In this document: in pieces, positions 46,056 through 55,451 of the stretch
How the letters are laid out: every line of letters begins with the position of its first letter
Position numbering within the stretch: position 1 is the stretch's first letter
Assembly (NCBI GenBank): GCA_041394705.1
Contig: JAWKHS010000026.1
Span: 1 to 64,000 of the forward strand
Direction: 5' to 3'
Length of the DNA: 64,000 nucleotides
From: Vicinamibacterales bacterium
GTDB lineage: Bacteria; Acidobacteriota; Vicinamibacteria; Vicinamibacterales; UBA2999
The notes under the pieces: model-generated
What the model was told of the DNA's origin: nothing
The model's input: only the letters and a program-made list of their open reading frames with translations
Database searches by the model: none
Translations under genes and position numbers: made by a program

Positions 46056-47339
46056 TCAGGCCTGCGATCCGTGCGTCGTGTGGCGCCGCCGGCTCGCGAA
46101 CTCAGGCGCCTCCTTGATGCACGTGCCCAGGATGCCCACGGACTTGCCGAGCGCGCGCATGCCGAGGCGTGGCGCGACCGCCGGCGCGTCGCCGACCGTG
46201 GGAAAGCCATTGGCGTCTGGAGTGAGGTGTTCCCAGTTCTGGAACAGCCGGCCCCAGGGCGAGCTCAACGCGTCGTGCATCCGGCGGTCGGCGTTGAACG
46301 GATACCAGAAGCTGTCGTGGTAGACGACGCTCGCGATGTAGGCCCACGGCGCCAGCACGGTCTTCAGCGACCACTCGATGGGCTTTCGGAGCGGCCCCCA
46401 GTAGATCTTGTGCTGCATCCGCGACGCGAACGTCATCTCCCGGAAGGGGCCGTCGAACCGCCAGTTTTCAGCGGCCGCGGACGTGTCGCCCACGATCTCG
46501 ATGTCGCGCGGGTCGCCGCAGCCCAGGCCGCGCTCGTGCGCCAGACGGATGAACTTGATCGAGAGCGGGTCCATCCCCATCAGCTTCGCCGCCACCGCGT
46601 CGATGGCCACCTGGTCGGCGCTCGCCAGGATCACGTTCTTCACGTGCGGCACCATGCAACGCGGTCCGGGTCCGTCGCCGGCGAAGGTGCCGTCCATCAC
46701 GGCGAATACGCCGCGATGGATCTTCTTCTGGATCATCAGCAGGTCCACGAGCGTTTCGTGGATCACGGGATGGGTCCAGTGCCGCCGCTCGTTCAGCAGC
46801 CCGCCGAACGCGTTCTTCATCGCCCCCGTGGTCGTCGTGAAGACGTGGGTCTTCACCGTGGGCAGGTGCAGGATGCTCTCGCCGATGAACCGCCGGGGAA
46901 TCATGAAGCCCTCGGGGTACACCTCGTTCAGGCAGAGGAACTGCTTCGTGAGGTCGCCGACTGCATCTTTGATGTTGATCCAGTCCTCGTCGCCCTCGTA
47001 CAGGTGCACGTTCGCCAGCCCGTGCGACTCGACGACGTTGATCTGCTTGTTCTCCCGCTCACCCAGGTGCGCGTCGATGACGACGGTGCGGTTGTGGCAG
47101 GCGTGGATCTTCCCCGGGTCGTACCCGTCGGCCTTCATCGCCCGGATCACGCCGTCGAGCTGCCAGGGCGTCGTGGAGGAACCCGGAAAGAAGAAGTGCC
47201 AGGAGATGTTGACCTTGAGGCCCGTCTCGACGTCCTTCGGCAGGACGTCCTGGTACCCGGCCAGGTTCATCAGGGAGTGGTAGTCCCGGATGACCGTCGC
47301 GGGCGACGTGCGGAGGATGGCGACTCGGCTCTTGCTCAT
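46056..47339 (-). CDS. DUF362 domain protein
   Basis: A 427-residue protein of the DUF362 family: VAILRTSPATVIRDYHSLMNLAGY, LKVNISWHFFFPGSSTTPWQLDGVIRAM, HLPTVKTHVFTTTTGAMKNAFGGLL and VMDGTFAGDGPGPR are characteristic. No Cys cluster for an iron-sulfur centre is visible and the family's reaction is unsettled. The C-terminal part (about 300-427) contains WGPLRKPIEWSLKTVLAPWAY and is partly hydrophobic. It is found 9 nt after the prenyltransferase gene in the same operon. Confidence 0.82.
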   Translation of the reverse strand: MSKSRVAILRTSPATVIRDYHSLMNLAGYQDVLPKDVETGLKVNISWHFFFPGSSTTPWQLDGVIRAMKADGYDPGKIHACHNRTVVIDAHLGERENKQINVVESHGLANVHLYEGDEDWINIKDAVGDLTKQFLCLNEVYPEGFMIPRRFIGESILHLPTVKTHVFTTTTGAMKNAFGGLLNERRHWTHPVIHETLVDLLMIQKKIHRGVFAVMDGTFAGDGPGPRCMVPHVKNVILASADQVAIDAVAAKLMGMDPLSIKFIRLAHERGLGCGDPRDIEIVGDTSAAAENWRFDGPFREMTFASRMQHKIYWGPLRKPIEWSLKTVLAPWAYIASVVYHDSFWYPFNADRRMHDALSSPWGRLFQNWEHLTPDANGFPTVGDAPAVAPRLGMRALGKSVGILGTCIKEAPEFASRRRHTTHGSQA

Positions 47340-47348
47340 GTCTCTGCG

Positions 47349-48299
47349 TCAGAATCCGATGGGCCGGTAGATGACCAGCGCGGTCACCAGACCCCAGAGT
47401 CCGACGCAGATGAGCAGCGGTCTATCCGTGATCAGCAGTTCCGAGGGGTTGCCTCCGCCGTCGCGCCGGTGCACGAGGTAGAGGTACCGCAGGATGCCGT
47501 AGATCGGGAAAGGGATGGTCAGCACCAGCAGCCGGGTGCCGAACCGCTCAACTGTGTCGGAGCTCGTGCAATAGATGATGTAGGCCATCAGCGTCGAGGC
47601 CGTCACGACGCCGATCATCTGGTCGAGAAGATAGGGGTTGTACTCGTCGAGGATGCGCCGGTGGCGCACCGCGCCATCCGCCAGCAGCGTGATCTCGTGG
47701 CGCCGCTTGGCGAGCCCCAGGAAGAGCGCCAGCAGCGTCGTGCAGATGAGAATCCAGTCGCTTACGGGAACGTCGATCGCGGCCGCGCCCGCGTAGGCCC
47801 GTAGCGCGAAGCCGATGGCGATCGACAGGACGTCGACGACGACGAAATGCTTCAACCAGCGGGAGTACAGGGCGAAGAGCGCCAGGTATGCCGCCGCCGC
47901 AACGGCGAAGTTCGGCCCGACCCAGACCGCGGCGGTGAGCGCGCAGGCACCGATGAGGCCGGCCGCCGTGACCGCGACGTTCGTCGTGAGATCCCCGGCG
48001 GCGATCGGCCGGAATCGCTTCGTGGGATGGAGGCGGTCCGCCTCCCGGTCGTACAGGTCGTTGATGATGTAGACGACGCCGGACAGCGCGCAGAAGACGA
48101 CGAACGCCGCCAGCGCAAGGGCGGTGGCGGCGGGGTCGAACAGCTTGAGGCCGAACGGCAGCGCCGCCAGCACGAACAGGTTCTTGGTCCACTGTTCGGG
48201 CCGCAGCGACTTCAGCAGGCTACCGAGCGTGGAGCGTTCCTTCACCCGCTCGACGCCGGCCTCTCGCGCCTCGAGATCCGGGTAGGTTGGACGCGCCAT
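47349..48299 (-). CDS. UbiA-family prenyltransferase, decaprenyl-phosphate phosphoribosyltransferase-like
   Basis: A 316-residue integral membrane protein with about nine TM helices. The first metal-binding motif reads NDLYDREADRLHPTKRFRPIAAG, which is the form seen in DPPR synthases (Rv3806c-like) that join polyprenyl phosphate and phosphoribosyl diphosphate, the first step toward arabinofuranosyl donors. FLGLAKRRHEI and YNPYLLDQM are in the expected places. The product would be a lipid-linked phosphoribose at the inner membrane; epimerase genes (DprE-like) are not in the window. STAS ends 19 nt before the start. Confidence 0.87.
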   Translation of the reverse strand: MARPTYPDLEAREAGVERVKERSTLGSLLKSLRPEQWTKNLFVLAALPFGLKLFDPAATALALAAFVVFCALSGVVYIINDLYDREADRLHPTKRFRPIAAGDLTTNVAVTAAGLIGACALTAAVWVGPNFAVAAAAYLALFALYSRWLKHFVVVDVLSIAIGFALRAYAGAAAIDVPVSDWILICTTLLALFLGLAKRRHEITLLADGAVRHRRILDEYNPYLLDQMIGVVTASTLMAYIIYCTSSDTVERFGTRLLVLTIPFPIYGILRYLYLVHRRDGGGNPSELLITDRPLLICVGLWGLVTALVIYRPIGF

Positions 48300-48318
48300 G
48301 GAGCGCGAAACCGTCAGG

Positions 48319-48660
48319 TTACTCCGCGAAGCTCTTGATGGCGTCGGCTTCCGATTCGTAGGAGTCGAACACCGTGAGGAGCTTGGTGATCGACAGGAGG
48401 TCTTCGATGCGCTTCGTCAGGTTGAGGAGCTTGAGCTTGCCGCCCTGCTTGCTCACCGTCATGTGCGTGCGCACGACCTCGCCGAGCCCGGCCGAGTCGA
48501 TGTAGGGAACGCCCTCGAGGTTGAGGACGATCTTCTTGTTGCCGCCCGCCAACAGGTTGTTGACGGTCTGTCTCAGCAGCTCGTCGCCCTCACCGAGCGT
48601 CATCTTGCCGGTGAGATCCAGAATCGTGACGTCGCTGACCTTGCGTTCGGCGATCTCCAT
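48319..48660 (-). CDS. STAS-domain anti-sigma factor antagonist
   Basis: A 113-residue single STAS domain like SpoIIAA/RsbV: VTILDLTGKMTLGEGDEL, KKIVLNLEGVPYIDSAGLGEVV with the likely phosphorylated Ser56, and KLKLLNLTKRIEDLLSITKLL. It works in partner switching with an anti-sigma kinase, neither of which is in the window. A GGAG precedes the ATG at 48660. A 171-nt gap separates it from rpsU, with an inverted repeat inside. Confidence 0.92.
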   Translation of the reverse strand: MEIAERKVSDVTILDLTGKMTLGEGDELLRQTVNNLLAGGNKKIVLNLEGVPYIDSAGLGEVVRTHMTVSKQGGKLKLLNLTKRIEDLLSITKLLTVFDSYESEADAIKSFAE

Positions 48661-48728
48661 GCCGGTAATCCTCTCCGCCGTTCGTGTGTCCCGCGCTGGC
48701 GGGCCTACAGGACCTAAAATGTGGTGAA

Positions 48729-48766
48729 GCCCCTGAACACAAAGCGTTTATGCCGTGTTCAAGGGC
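48729..48766. repeat. Imperfect 12-bp inverted repeat between rpsU and the STAS gene
   Basis: GCCCCTGAACAC and GTGTTCAAGGGC pair at 11 of 12 positions around a 14-nt loop. On the minus strand it lies downstream of rpsU and ahead of the STAS gene. There is no U-run after the stem on that strand (TTCACCACATTTT follows), so it could be a weak terminator, an attenuator or a structured leader of the STAS transcript. Confidence 0.5.
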
Positions 48767-48831
48767 CCCAAATGTTATCCGCGATATATCGGCGGCGTCA
48801 ACGACCGAAGCCGCCCACGGCGGCGCCGGCG

Positions 48832-49029
48832 CTATTCGGCTTCCCGGCGCTGCTTCTTCCTGTTTCGCTTGCGAGCCAGAGCCTGTTTGGCCCTGCGCTT
48901 GTCGCCCGGCTTCAGGTAGAAGGAGTGCTTCTTGATGTCCTTGATGATGTCTTCCTGCTGCACCTTCCGCTTGAAGCGGCGCAGGGCCGACTCGATTGAC
49001 TCGCCTTCCTGAATCTTCACCTCGGCCAT
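48832..49029 (-). CDS. rpsU: 30S ribosomal protein S21
   Basis: A 65-residue basic ribosomal protein: MAEVKIQEGESIESALRRFK, then a highly basic C-terminal helix ending RKRNRKKQRREAE. S21 sits on the small subunit near the Shine-Dalgarno/anti-Shine-Dalgarno helix and aids initiation. A strong GGAGGTGA site lies 9 nt before the ATG. Divergent from purD with 166 nt between starts; AT-rich sequence near 49086-49106 may hold promoters for one or both. Confidence 0.95.
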   Translation of the reverse strand: MAEVKIQEGESIESALRRFKRKVQQEDIIKDIKKHSFYLKPGDKRRAKQALARKRNRKKQRREAE

Positions 49030-49195
49030 CTCGAACTCACCTCCTTCCGTGCTGGCTGCTGCTCGATGAGCCCAAGACTCAACGGCTGAATATGCTAGGC
49101 TATCACACGAGCTTCACGGCCCGGCCGGCCATCTTCGCGTGCGCTCGACGCCCGCGGCACCCTCACAAGTTGTTGAAAATACGTCGGATACAGGC

Positions 49196-50473
49196 ATGAA
49201 GATCCTGGTCGTGGGATCCGGCGCCCGCGAGCACACCCTGGCGGCCATCCTGGCCGGTGGGCCAGGGAATGCAGTGGTGTGCGCTCCCGGGAATCCGGGA
49301 ATCGCCAGGGACGTTCGGGTGGCGCCTGTGGACCCACTGGACGCCGACGCGCTCCTGGCACTCGCGGCGCACGAAGCCGTCGACTTGACCGTGATCGGAC
49401 CCGAGGCGCCACTCGCGGCCGGCGTCGCCGACCGTTTCATCGCGGCCGGGCGCCCGGTGTTCGGGCCCACGCGCGCCGCAGCCCGCATCGAGACCAGCAA
49501 GGCGTTCGCCAAGGCCCTCATGGCGCGGCGCGGCGTGCCGACGGCCCGCGCGCGGGTTTGCGACTCGATCGAGGAGGCCCTCGACACGGTCCGCAGCGCC
49601 GAACTCGGGTGGCCCGTCGTGGTGAAAGCCGACGGCCTTGCCGCGGGCAAGGGCGTCGTGATCGCCGTCGACCTGCCGGAGGCGGAGGCGACGGTCCGGG
49701 CGGCCATGGTGGACGGGGCCTTTGGTGCGGCGGGCGCGCGCGTAGTCCTCGAAGAATGCCTGACGGGGCCGGAACTGTCGTATTTCGTGATCGCGTCGGG
49801 CGCGGCGTTCGTCGCGTGCGGGTCCGCCCAGGATCACAAGCGGCTCTTCGACGGGGACCGCGGTCCGAATACCGGCGGCATGGGGGCGTTCTCGCCAAGT
49901 CCCCTGGCCACGGAGCGCCTGCGCGCGCGGATCGAGCGTGAGATCGTGGGCCCGGTGCTCGACGGCTTGGCAGAGGAAGGCACTCCGTTCACGGGATTCC
50001 TGTACTGCGGTCTGATGCTCACGGCCGACGGGCCGAAGGTGATCGAGTTCAACTGCCGTTTCGGCGATCCGGAAGCGCAGGTCGTGCTGCCGTTGCTGGA
50101 CGAGCCCCTCGCGCCCATCCTGCTGGCCGCCGCGACGGGCGCTCCGCTGCCGGCGGTCGTGCGGTTCTCCCCCGACGCAGCCGTCGGCGTGGTGCTGGCG
50201 TCCCGGGGATACCCGGGCCAGGTGGAGACCGGTCAGGTGATCGACGGTCTCGACTCGCCGCCTCCTTCCGGGGTGTCCGTCCGTTTCGCCGGCGTTGGGC
50301 GCCGCGACGGCGCCCTCGTGACGGCGGGCGGGCGCGTCCTGACCGTGGTGGCCCGGGCGCGCGACCATCGCTCGGCGATCGCGACGGCGTATGGCGCCGT
50401 GGGCGGCATCGCCTTCGACGGCATGCAGTTCCGCCGGGACATCGGCGCCAGCGCGCTTGCGGACGCGCCGTGA
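49196..50473 (+). CDS. purD: Phosphoribosylamine-glycine ligase
   Basis: A 425-residue ATP-grasp enzyme making glycinamide ribonucleotide from phosphoribosylamine, glycine and ATP, the second step of purine synthesis. Seen: KILVVGSGAREHTLA at the N-terminus, VIGPEAPLAAGVADRF, PVVVKADGLAAGKGVVIA, GPNTGGMGAFSPSP and EFNCRFGDPEAQVVLPLL. ATG 49196 gives the canonical start and the longer frame is unsupported. Its TGA overlaps the mtaB start. Other pur genes lie beyond the intervening rlmN-esterase pair. Confidence 0.95.
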   Translation: MKILVVGSGAREHTLAAILAGGPGNAVVCAPGNPGIARDVRVAPVDPLDADALLALAAHEAVDLTVIGPEAPLAAGVADRFIAAGRPVFGPTRAAARIETSKAFAKALMARRGVPTARARVCDSIEEALDTVRSAELGWPVVVKADGLAAGKGVVIAVDLPEAEATVRAAMVDGAFGAAGARVVLEECLTGPELSYFVIASGAAFVACGSAQDHKRLFDGDRGPNTGGMGAFSPSPLATERLRARIEREIVGPVLDGLAEEGTPFTGFLYCGLMLTADGPKVIEFNCRFGDPEAQVVLPLLDEPLAPILLAAATGAPLPAVVRFSPDAAVGVVLASRGYPGQVETGQVIDGLDSPPPSGVSVRFAGVGRRDGALVTAGGRVLTVVARARDHRSAIATAYGAVGGIAFDGMQFRRDIGASALADAP

Positions 50474-51717
50474 GATACGCGGTCGTCACCTTCGGGTGCC
50501 GTGTGAATCAAGCGGACTCGCTGGAGGTCGAGGCTGCGCTGGCCATCGCAGGGGCGACCGCCGTTGCCGCCGACGCCGCGGATCTGGTCGTCGTGAACAC
50601 CTGTTCGGTGACCGCGAGCGCGGACCAGGGCGCCCGGCAGACGATTCGCAGGATTCACCGGCAGAATCCCTCCGCGCGCATCATCGTGACCGGATGCTTC
50701 GCGACGCGTGCCGTCGATGCCGTGGCAGGGCTTCCAGGCGTAGCGGCGGTTGTGCCCAATTCGTCGAAACCTGGCCTGGGGCGCGCGTTGCTCGCGTTGG
50801 TGGCCCCCGGCTCGCAGGGGCCGTGCGGGCGCCCGCCCTCACCCGGCCTGATGGGGCGAACTGCGTGGACCCTCAGGGCGCAGACCGGCTGTGAGGAGGC
50901 CTGCAGCTACTGCATCATCCCGTCGACGCGCGGACCCAGCGCCAGCCGCTCGGCAGTCGAGGTACTCGACGAGCTTCGGAGGGTGGTCGACGCAGGCTAC
51001 AAGGAGGTCGTGCTGACCGGCGTGCACCTCGGCGCCTGGGGCCGCGACCTGGGGCGGCCGCAGGCATTGGCCGACCTCCTGGGCCTCGTGGCCGGGGAGC
51101 CGGGCCGATTTCGCGTGCGCGTGAGCTCGCTCGAGCCGATGGACTGCACGCCGTCGGTCCTCGACGTGCTGTGCGGCTCGCCCGAGCGCTTCGCGCCTCA
51201 TCTGCACCTGCCGCTGCAGCACTCCGAGGACGACCTGCTCGTGGCGATGCGCCGACCGTACAGCGGGCGGGACTACCTCACGCTGGTCCAGGACGTCCGT
51301 CGCCGGCTGCCGGACGCGGCCATCGGCACCGATGTCATCGTCGGCTTTCCCGGCGAGTCCGACCGGCAGGCGGAGGCGCTGGCGGAGTTCCTCGCCTCCT
51401 CGCCGGTGACGCACGCTCACGTCTTTCCCTACTCCGATCGCGAGGGCACCGACGCCTCCGCCTACGGCGGCAAGGTCCACGGGGCGGCGGTGAAGGCGCG
51501 GGCCGCCCGGATTCGCGCCGTGTCCGGAGCGCTCACCGCCAAGTTTCGCGCGTCGCAGGCCGGCCTCGTGCGTCAGGCGCTGACGATCGACGACGGGCGC
51601 ACGTGCGTCACCGACAACTACATCCGGGTGTCGCTTCCACCCGGGCACGCGCGGAACGCGTGGGTGGACGTCGTCGTCCCGCCGCTTGCCGGCGCCCCAT
51701 CGCCGGATGCCGACTGA
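50470..51717 (+). CDS. mtaB: tRNA t6A37 methylthiotransferase MtaB-like
   Basis: A 415-residue radical-SAM methylthiotransferase that adds a methylthio group to N6-threonylcarbamoyl-A37 in tRNA. The N-terminal UPF0004 part holds the auxiliary-cluster cysteines (TFGCRVNQADS, VVNTCSVT, VTGCFA); the radical-SAM part has CEEACSYC and VVLTGVHLGAW; a TRAM-like C-terminal segment follows. FGCRVNQADS and the GVHLG motif favour MtaB over MiaB and RimO. GTG start overlapping purD stop by GTGA. No downstream gene on this strand. Confidence 0.9.
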   Translation: MRYAVVTFGCRVNQADSLEVEAALAIAGATAVAADAADLVVVNTCSVTASADQGARQTIRRIHRQNPSARIIVTGCFATRAVDAVAGLPGVAAVVPNSSKPGLGRALLALVAPGSQGPCGRPPSPGLMGRTAWTLRAQTGCEEACSYCIIPSTRGPSASRSAVEVLDELRRVVDAGYKEVVLTGVHLGAWGRDLGRPQALADLLGLVAGEPGRFRVRVSSLEPMDCTPSVLDVLCGSPERFAPHLHLPLQHSEDDLLVAMRRPYSGRDYLTLVQDVRRRLPDAAIGTDVIVGFPGESDRQAEALAEFLASSPVTHAHVFPYSDREGTDASAYGGKVHGAAVKARAARIRAVSGALTAKFRASQAGLVRQALTIDDGRTCVTDNYIRVSLPPGHARNAWVDVVVPPLAGAPSPDAD

Positions 51718-51726
51718 CGGCCGCTC

Positions 51727-52919
51727 TCAGGAGGACGGGTGAGGCAGCAGGGTGCTGAGCGCCTGTCCGATGTGCGCGCGAAACGTCTCGGCCGCGTGTC
51801 CTTCCGGCACTTCTTCGTAGGTGACGTCCGCCGACGCCTCAACCAGAGCCGTCCGCAGCGTGCGCGCCCCCTTGACGTCGGTGTCGTAGACCGCGCCAAG
51901 CACGAAGAAGCGCACGCCGTGAACGGCCCGCTGTCCCTGCGCCTGGTTGGTGAGCAGGGTATCCGACTGCGATGGTGGGGCGATGGACGCGCACAGCCCG
52001 AAGACGCCCGGGTAGGCCACGGCCAAGTCGACGGCGCCATACCCGCCGAGCGAACTGCCGAAGATTACGCGCTGGTCGGGCGCGGAGAACGTGCGAAGTC
52101 GACCGTCGATGGCGGGCACGAGCTCCCCAGCGATGAACGCCCGCCACGACGGGTGGCGCGAGTACTCCTCGCGCCGATCCCCCGGCTCCACGAACACCCC
52201 AATGACCGGGGGGATCGTGCCCGCCGCAATCAGACGGTCCAGCACGCCCGGCACCGCCATCCACTCCGCGTAGTTCCGGCCGTCGAGGAAGTAGACGGTG
52301 GGGTACAAGTCCTGGGACGTCTCGTACCCGGGCGGCAGGTACGTCCACACGTGCCGTGATCCCTTCAGGTTCCGGCTCGGGAACTGCTCGTCCGTGACGG
52401 TGCCTCTCGCCGGCGGTTCCGGCCCGTCGATCTCTGGATGTGCCGTCATGAACGGCATGCGAATCTCGGAGCGCTCACCCGTGAATGTCTGCACCCTGCG
52501 CGGATTGCGGGGGTCCGGTGTCGCCTCCTTCTCGTAGAGCAGGACGTACTCGAGCCGGCCGTTGGCGAAGGCGGTGCCCTCGAGGTACGACCACGGGGTG
52601 CCCTCGATGCGCGTCGGCGTGCCGGCCTTCACGTCGTACCCCTGGGGCGTCGTCGCCCACCCATTGAAGTCGCCAACAAAGCGCGGCGTTCGGCCCGTGC
52701 CGTCGTCCTTGAGAAAAAACGTCAGGCGGGAGTTCTGCTCGATGACGGGGTTGACCGGGTGCGCTTCGAGGAACCGGTCGACCAGGGCGGTTCTGGCGGC
52801 GGCGTCGGGCTCTGCCTGCGCCTGCTTCAGCAGGTCGCGGATGGTCGTGGGTTCGCCCCGGCAGGCCGCCAGCACGAGCGCCACGCCGAGGCAGGCGCCC
52901 AGCCGGAGGGCGACGAGGC

Positions 52920-52923
<4 letters not shown>
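51727..52923 (-). CDS. Lipoprotein esterase, Fes/EstA-like
   Basis: A 398-residue protein with a lipobox (VLVLAAC) at residue 21, a CBM48/E-set-like N-terminal region (about 60-155, RTPRFVGDFNGW and YEKEATPDPRNPRR), and an alpha/beta-hydrolase domain of the enterochelin-esterase type (about 165-398) with YFLDGRNYAEWM, the nucleophile elbow FGSSLGGYGAVDLAV and VPEGHAAETF near the end, holding a probable catalytic His. It may act on periplasmic or outer-membrane ester substrates such as siderophores. The GTG start overlaps the rlmN stop (GTGA). Confidence 0.85.
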
Positions 52924-53996
<1,073 letters not shown>

Positions 53997-54085
53997 CATG
54001 GCGGAAAACACGCGCCGGACGGCGAGTTGCGCGGAGCGACGAGTGTAGCATTCGGCATCGGGCAATTGCCCCTGCATCGTCTGGC

Positions 54086-54114
54086 TTGCGCAGGGCAATG
54101 GTGCGTGGTATGAT
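54086..54114 (+). promoter_or_regulatory. Sigma70-type promoter with extended -10
   Basis: TTGCGC, a 17-bp spacer, then TGG-TATGAT (-10 at 54109-54114). Transcription near 54121 would lead into the M16 peptidase-pur operon with a leader of about 59 nt. Confidence 0.6.
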
Positions 54115-54179
54115 TGAGCGTAATTCCTTTCAATTCAACACTTTAGGGACTCATTCTCCGTAGAGGTCCGCCCGCCGCC

Positions 54180-55451
54180 GTGTCCCATCCTGCCATCCGC
54201 CGAGAGGTCCTGCCCAATGGGCTTCGGCTGGTCACAGAGCGCATGCCTCACGTGCGTTCGGTGAGCATCGGCGTGTGGCTCACCCGCGGATCGCGGCACG
54301 AGCCACGCGCGCACGAAGGAATCGCCCACTTCGTCGAGCACATGCTCTTCAAGGGCACGCGGCGTCGAACCGCCGAAGACATCGCCCAGCAGGTCGACTC
54401 GATAGGCGGGCATCTCGACGCCTTCACCTCGAAGGAGTACGCCGGCTACTACATCAAGGTGCTCGACGAGCACATGCCCCTCGCGGTCGACGTGCTCTCG
54501 GACCTCGTCACCTCGCCGAAGTTCGACCCCGCCGAGATCGAGCGCGAGAAAAAGGTCGTGCTCGAAGAGATCAAGATGGTCGAGGACACGCCCGACGATC
54601 TCGTGCACGAGATCTTCGCCGGCGCGCTCTGGCCAGGACATCCGCTCGGGCGCCCCATCCTCGGCCTGCCCGAGACCGTATCGGCGCTGGACGCCGGAAC
54701 GCTGCGGGAGTACTTCGACGACACCTACACGGCCGGGAATTTCGTCGTCTCCGCCGTCGGCAACCTGGAACACGAGCGCGTTCGCGACATCCTCTCTGAT
54801 GCGTTCCCCCTCGCCGCGCGCCCCGCGCATCCCCGAGCCGAGGCCCCGCCCAGTCCTGCCCTTGACGTCGTGCTCCGGGACAAGGAGATCGAGCAGAGCC
54901 ACGTGTGTCTCGGCGGCCCTGCGCTCGCGCACGGCGACCAGGATCGCTACGTGGCCTACGCGCTCAACACCATGCTCGGCGGATCGATGAGCTCCAGGCT
55001 GTTCCAGAACGTGCGCGAGAAGCGCGCCCTCGCCTACTCGGTGTTTTCGAGCCTCACGACGTACCGGGACGCCGGCGCCGTGACGATTTACGCCGGCTGC
55101 GCGAACGAGGCCGTCCACGAGCTGGTGGACGTCGTCATGGCCGAACTGCGGCGGCTGAAGTCGGAGCCGCTGGCCCCTGGCGAGCTGCAGCGCGCCAAGG
55201 ACCATCTGAAGGGCAGCCTGATGTTGAGCCTTGAAAGCACTTCGAGCCGGATGACGCACCTCGCGCGTCAGGAGATCTACGGAGACACCGACGAGTCGCT
55301 CGACGGCATGCTCCGGGCAATCGACGGCGTCACCGAGGCCGACGTGCTCCAGGTGGCGCATCGCCTGTTCCCGACCGGTTCGCTGGGCCTGACGGTGCTC
55401 GGCGGCGGCGCGCTCCATACCGTCGCTCCCGGACAGCTCGCGCTCGCATGA
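54180..55451 (+). CDS. M16-family zinc metallopeptidase
   Basis: A 423-residue peptidase of the mitochondrial-processing-like type. The inverted zinc motif HXXEH is seen at His50, Glu53 and His54 (GIAHFVEHMLFKGTRRR), with SIGGHLDAFTSKEYAGYY downstream and a later Glu as third ligand; the second half (about 210-420) is the usual inactive structural repeat. Substrates are unknown. GTG start; AGAGG lies 13 nt upstream. It heads a long operon: its stop overlaps the purB start (ATGA), an association common in this group of bacteria. Confidence 0.9.
   Translation: MSHPAIRREVLPNGLRLVTERMPHVRSVSIGVWLTRGSRHEPRAHEGIAHFVEHMLFKGTRRRTAEDIAQQVDSIGGHLDAFTSKEYAGYYIKVLDEHMPLAVDVLSDLVTSPKFDPAEIEREKKVVLEEIKMVEDTPDDLVHEIFAGALWPGHPLGRPILGLPETVSALDAGTLREYFDDTYTAGNFVVSAVGNLEHERVRDILSDAFPLAARPAHPRAEAPPSPALDVVLRDKEIEQSHVCLGGPALAHGDQDRYVAYALNTMLGGSMSSRLFQNVREKRALAYSVFSSLTTYRDAGAVTIYAGCANEAVHELVDVVMAELRRLKSEPLAPGELQRAKDHLKGSLMLSLESTSSRMTHLARQEIYGDTDESLDGMLRAIDGVTEADVLQVAHRLFPTGSLGLTVLGGGALHTVAPGQLALA

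Noticed and set aside
49086..49106. Promoters for purD and rpsU in the shared divergent region
   Set aside because: Several TATGCT or TATTCA-like words are present but none has a matching -35 element at proper spacing, so no site was called.
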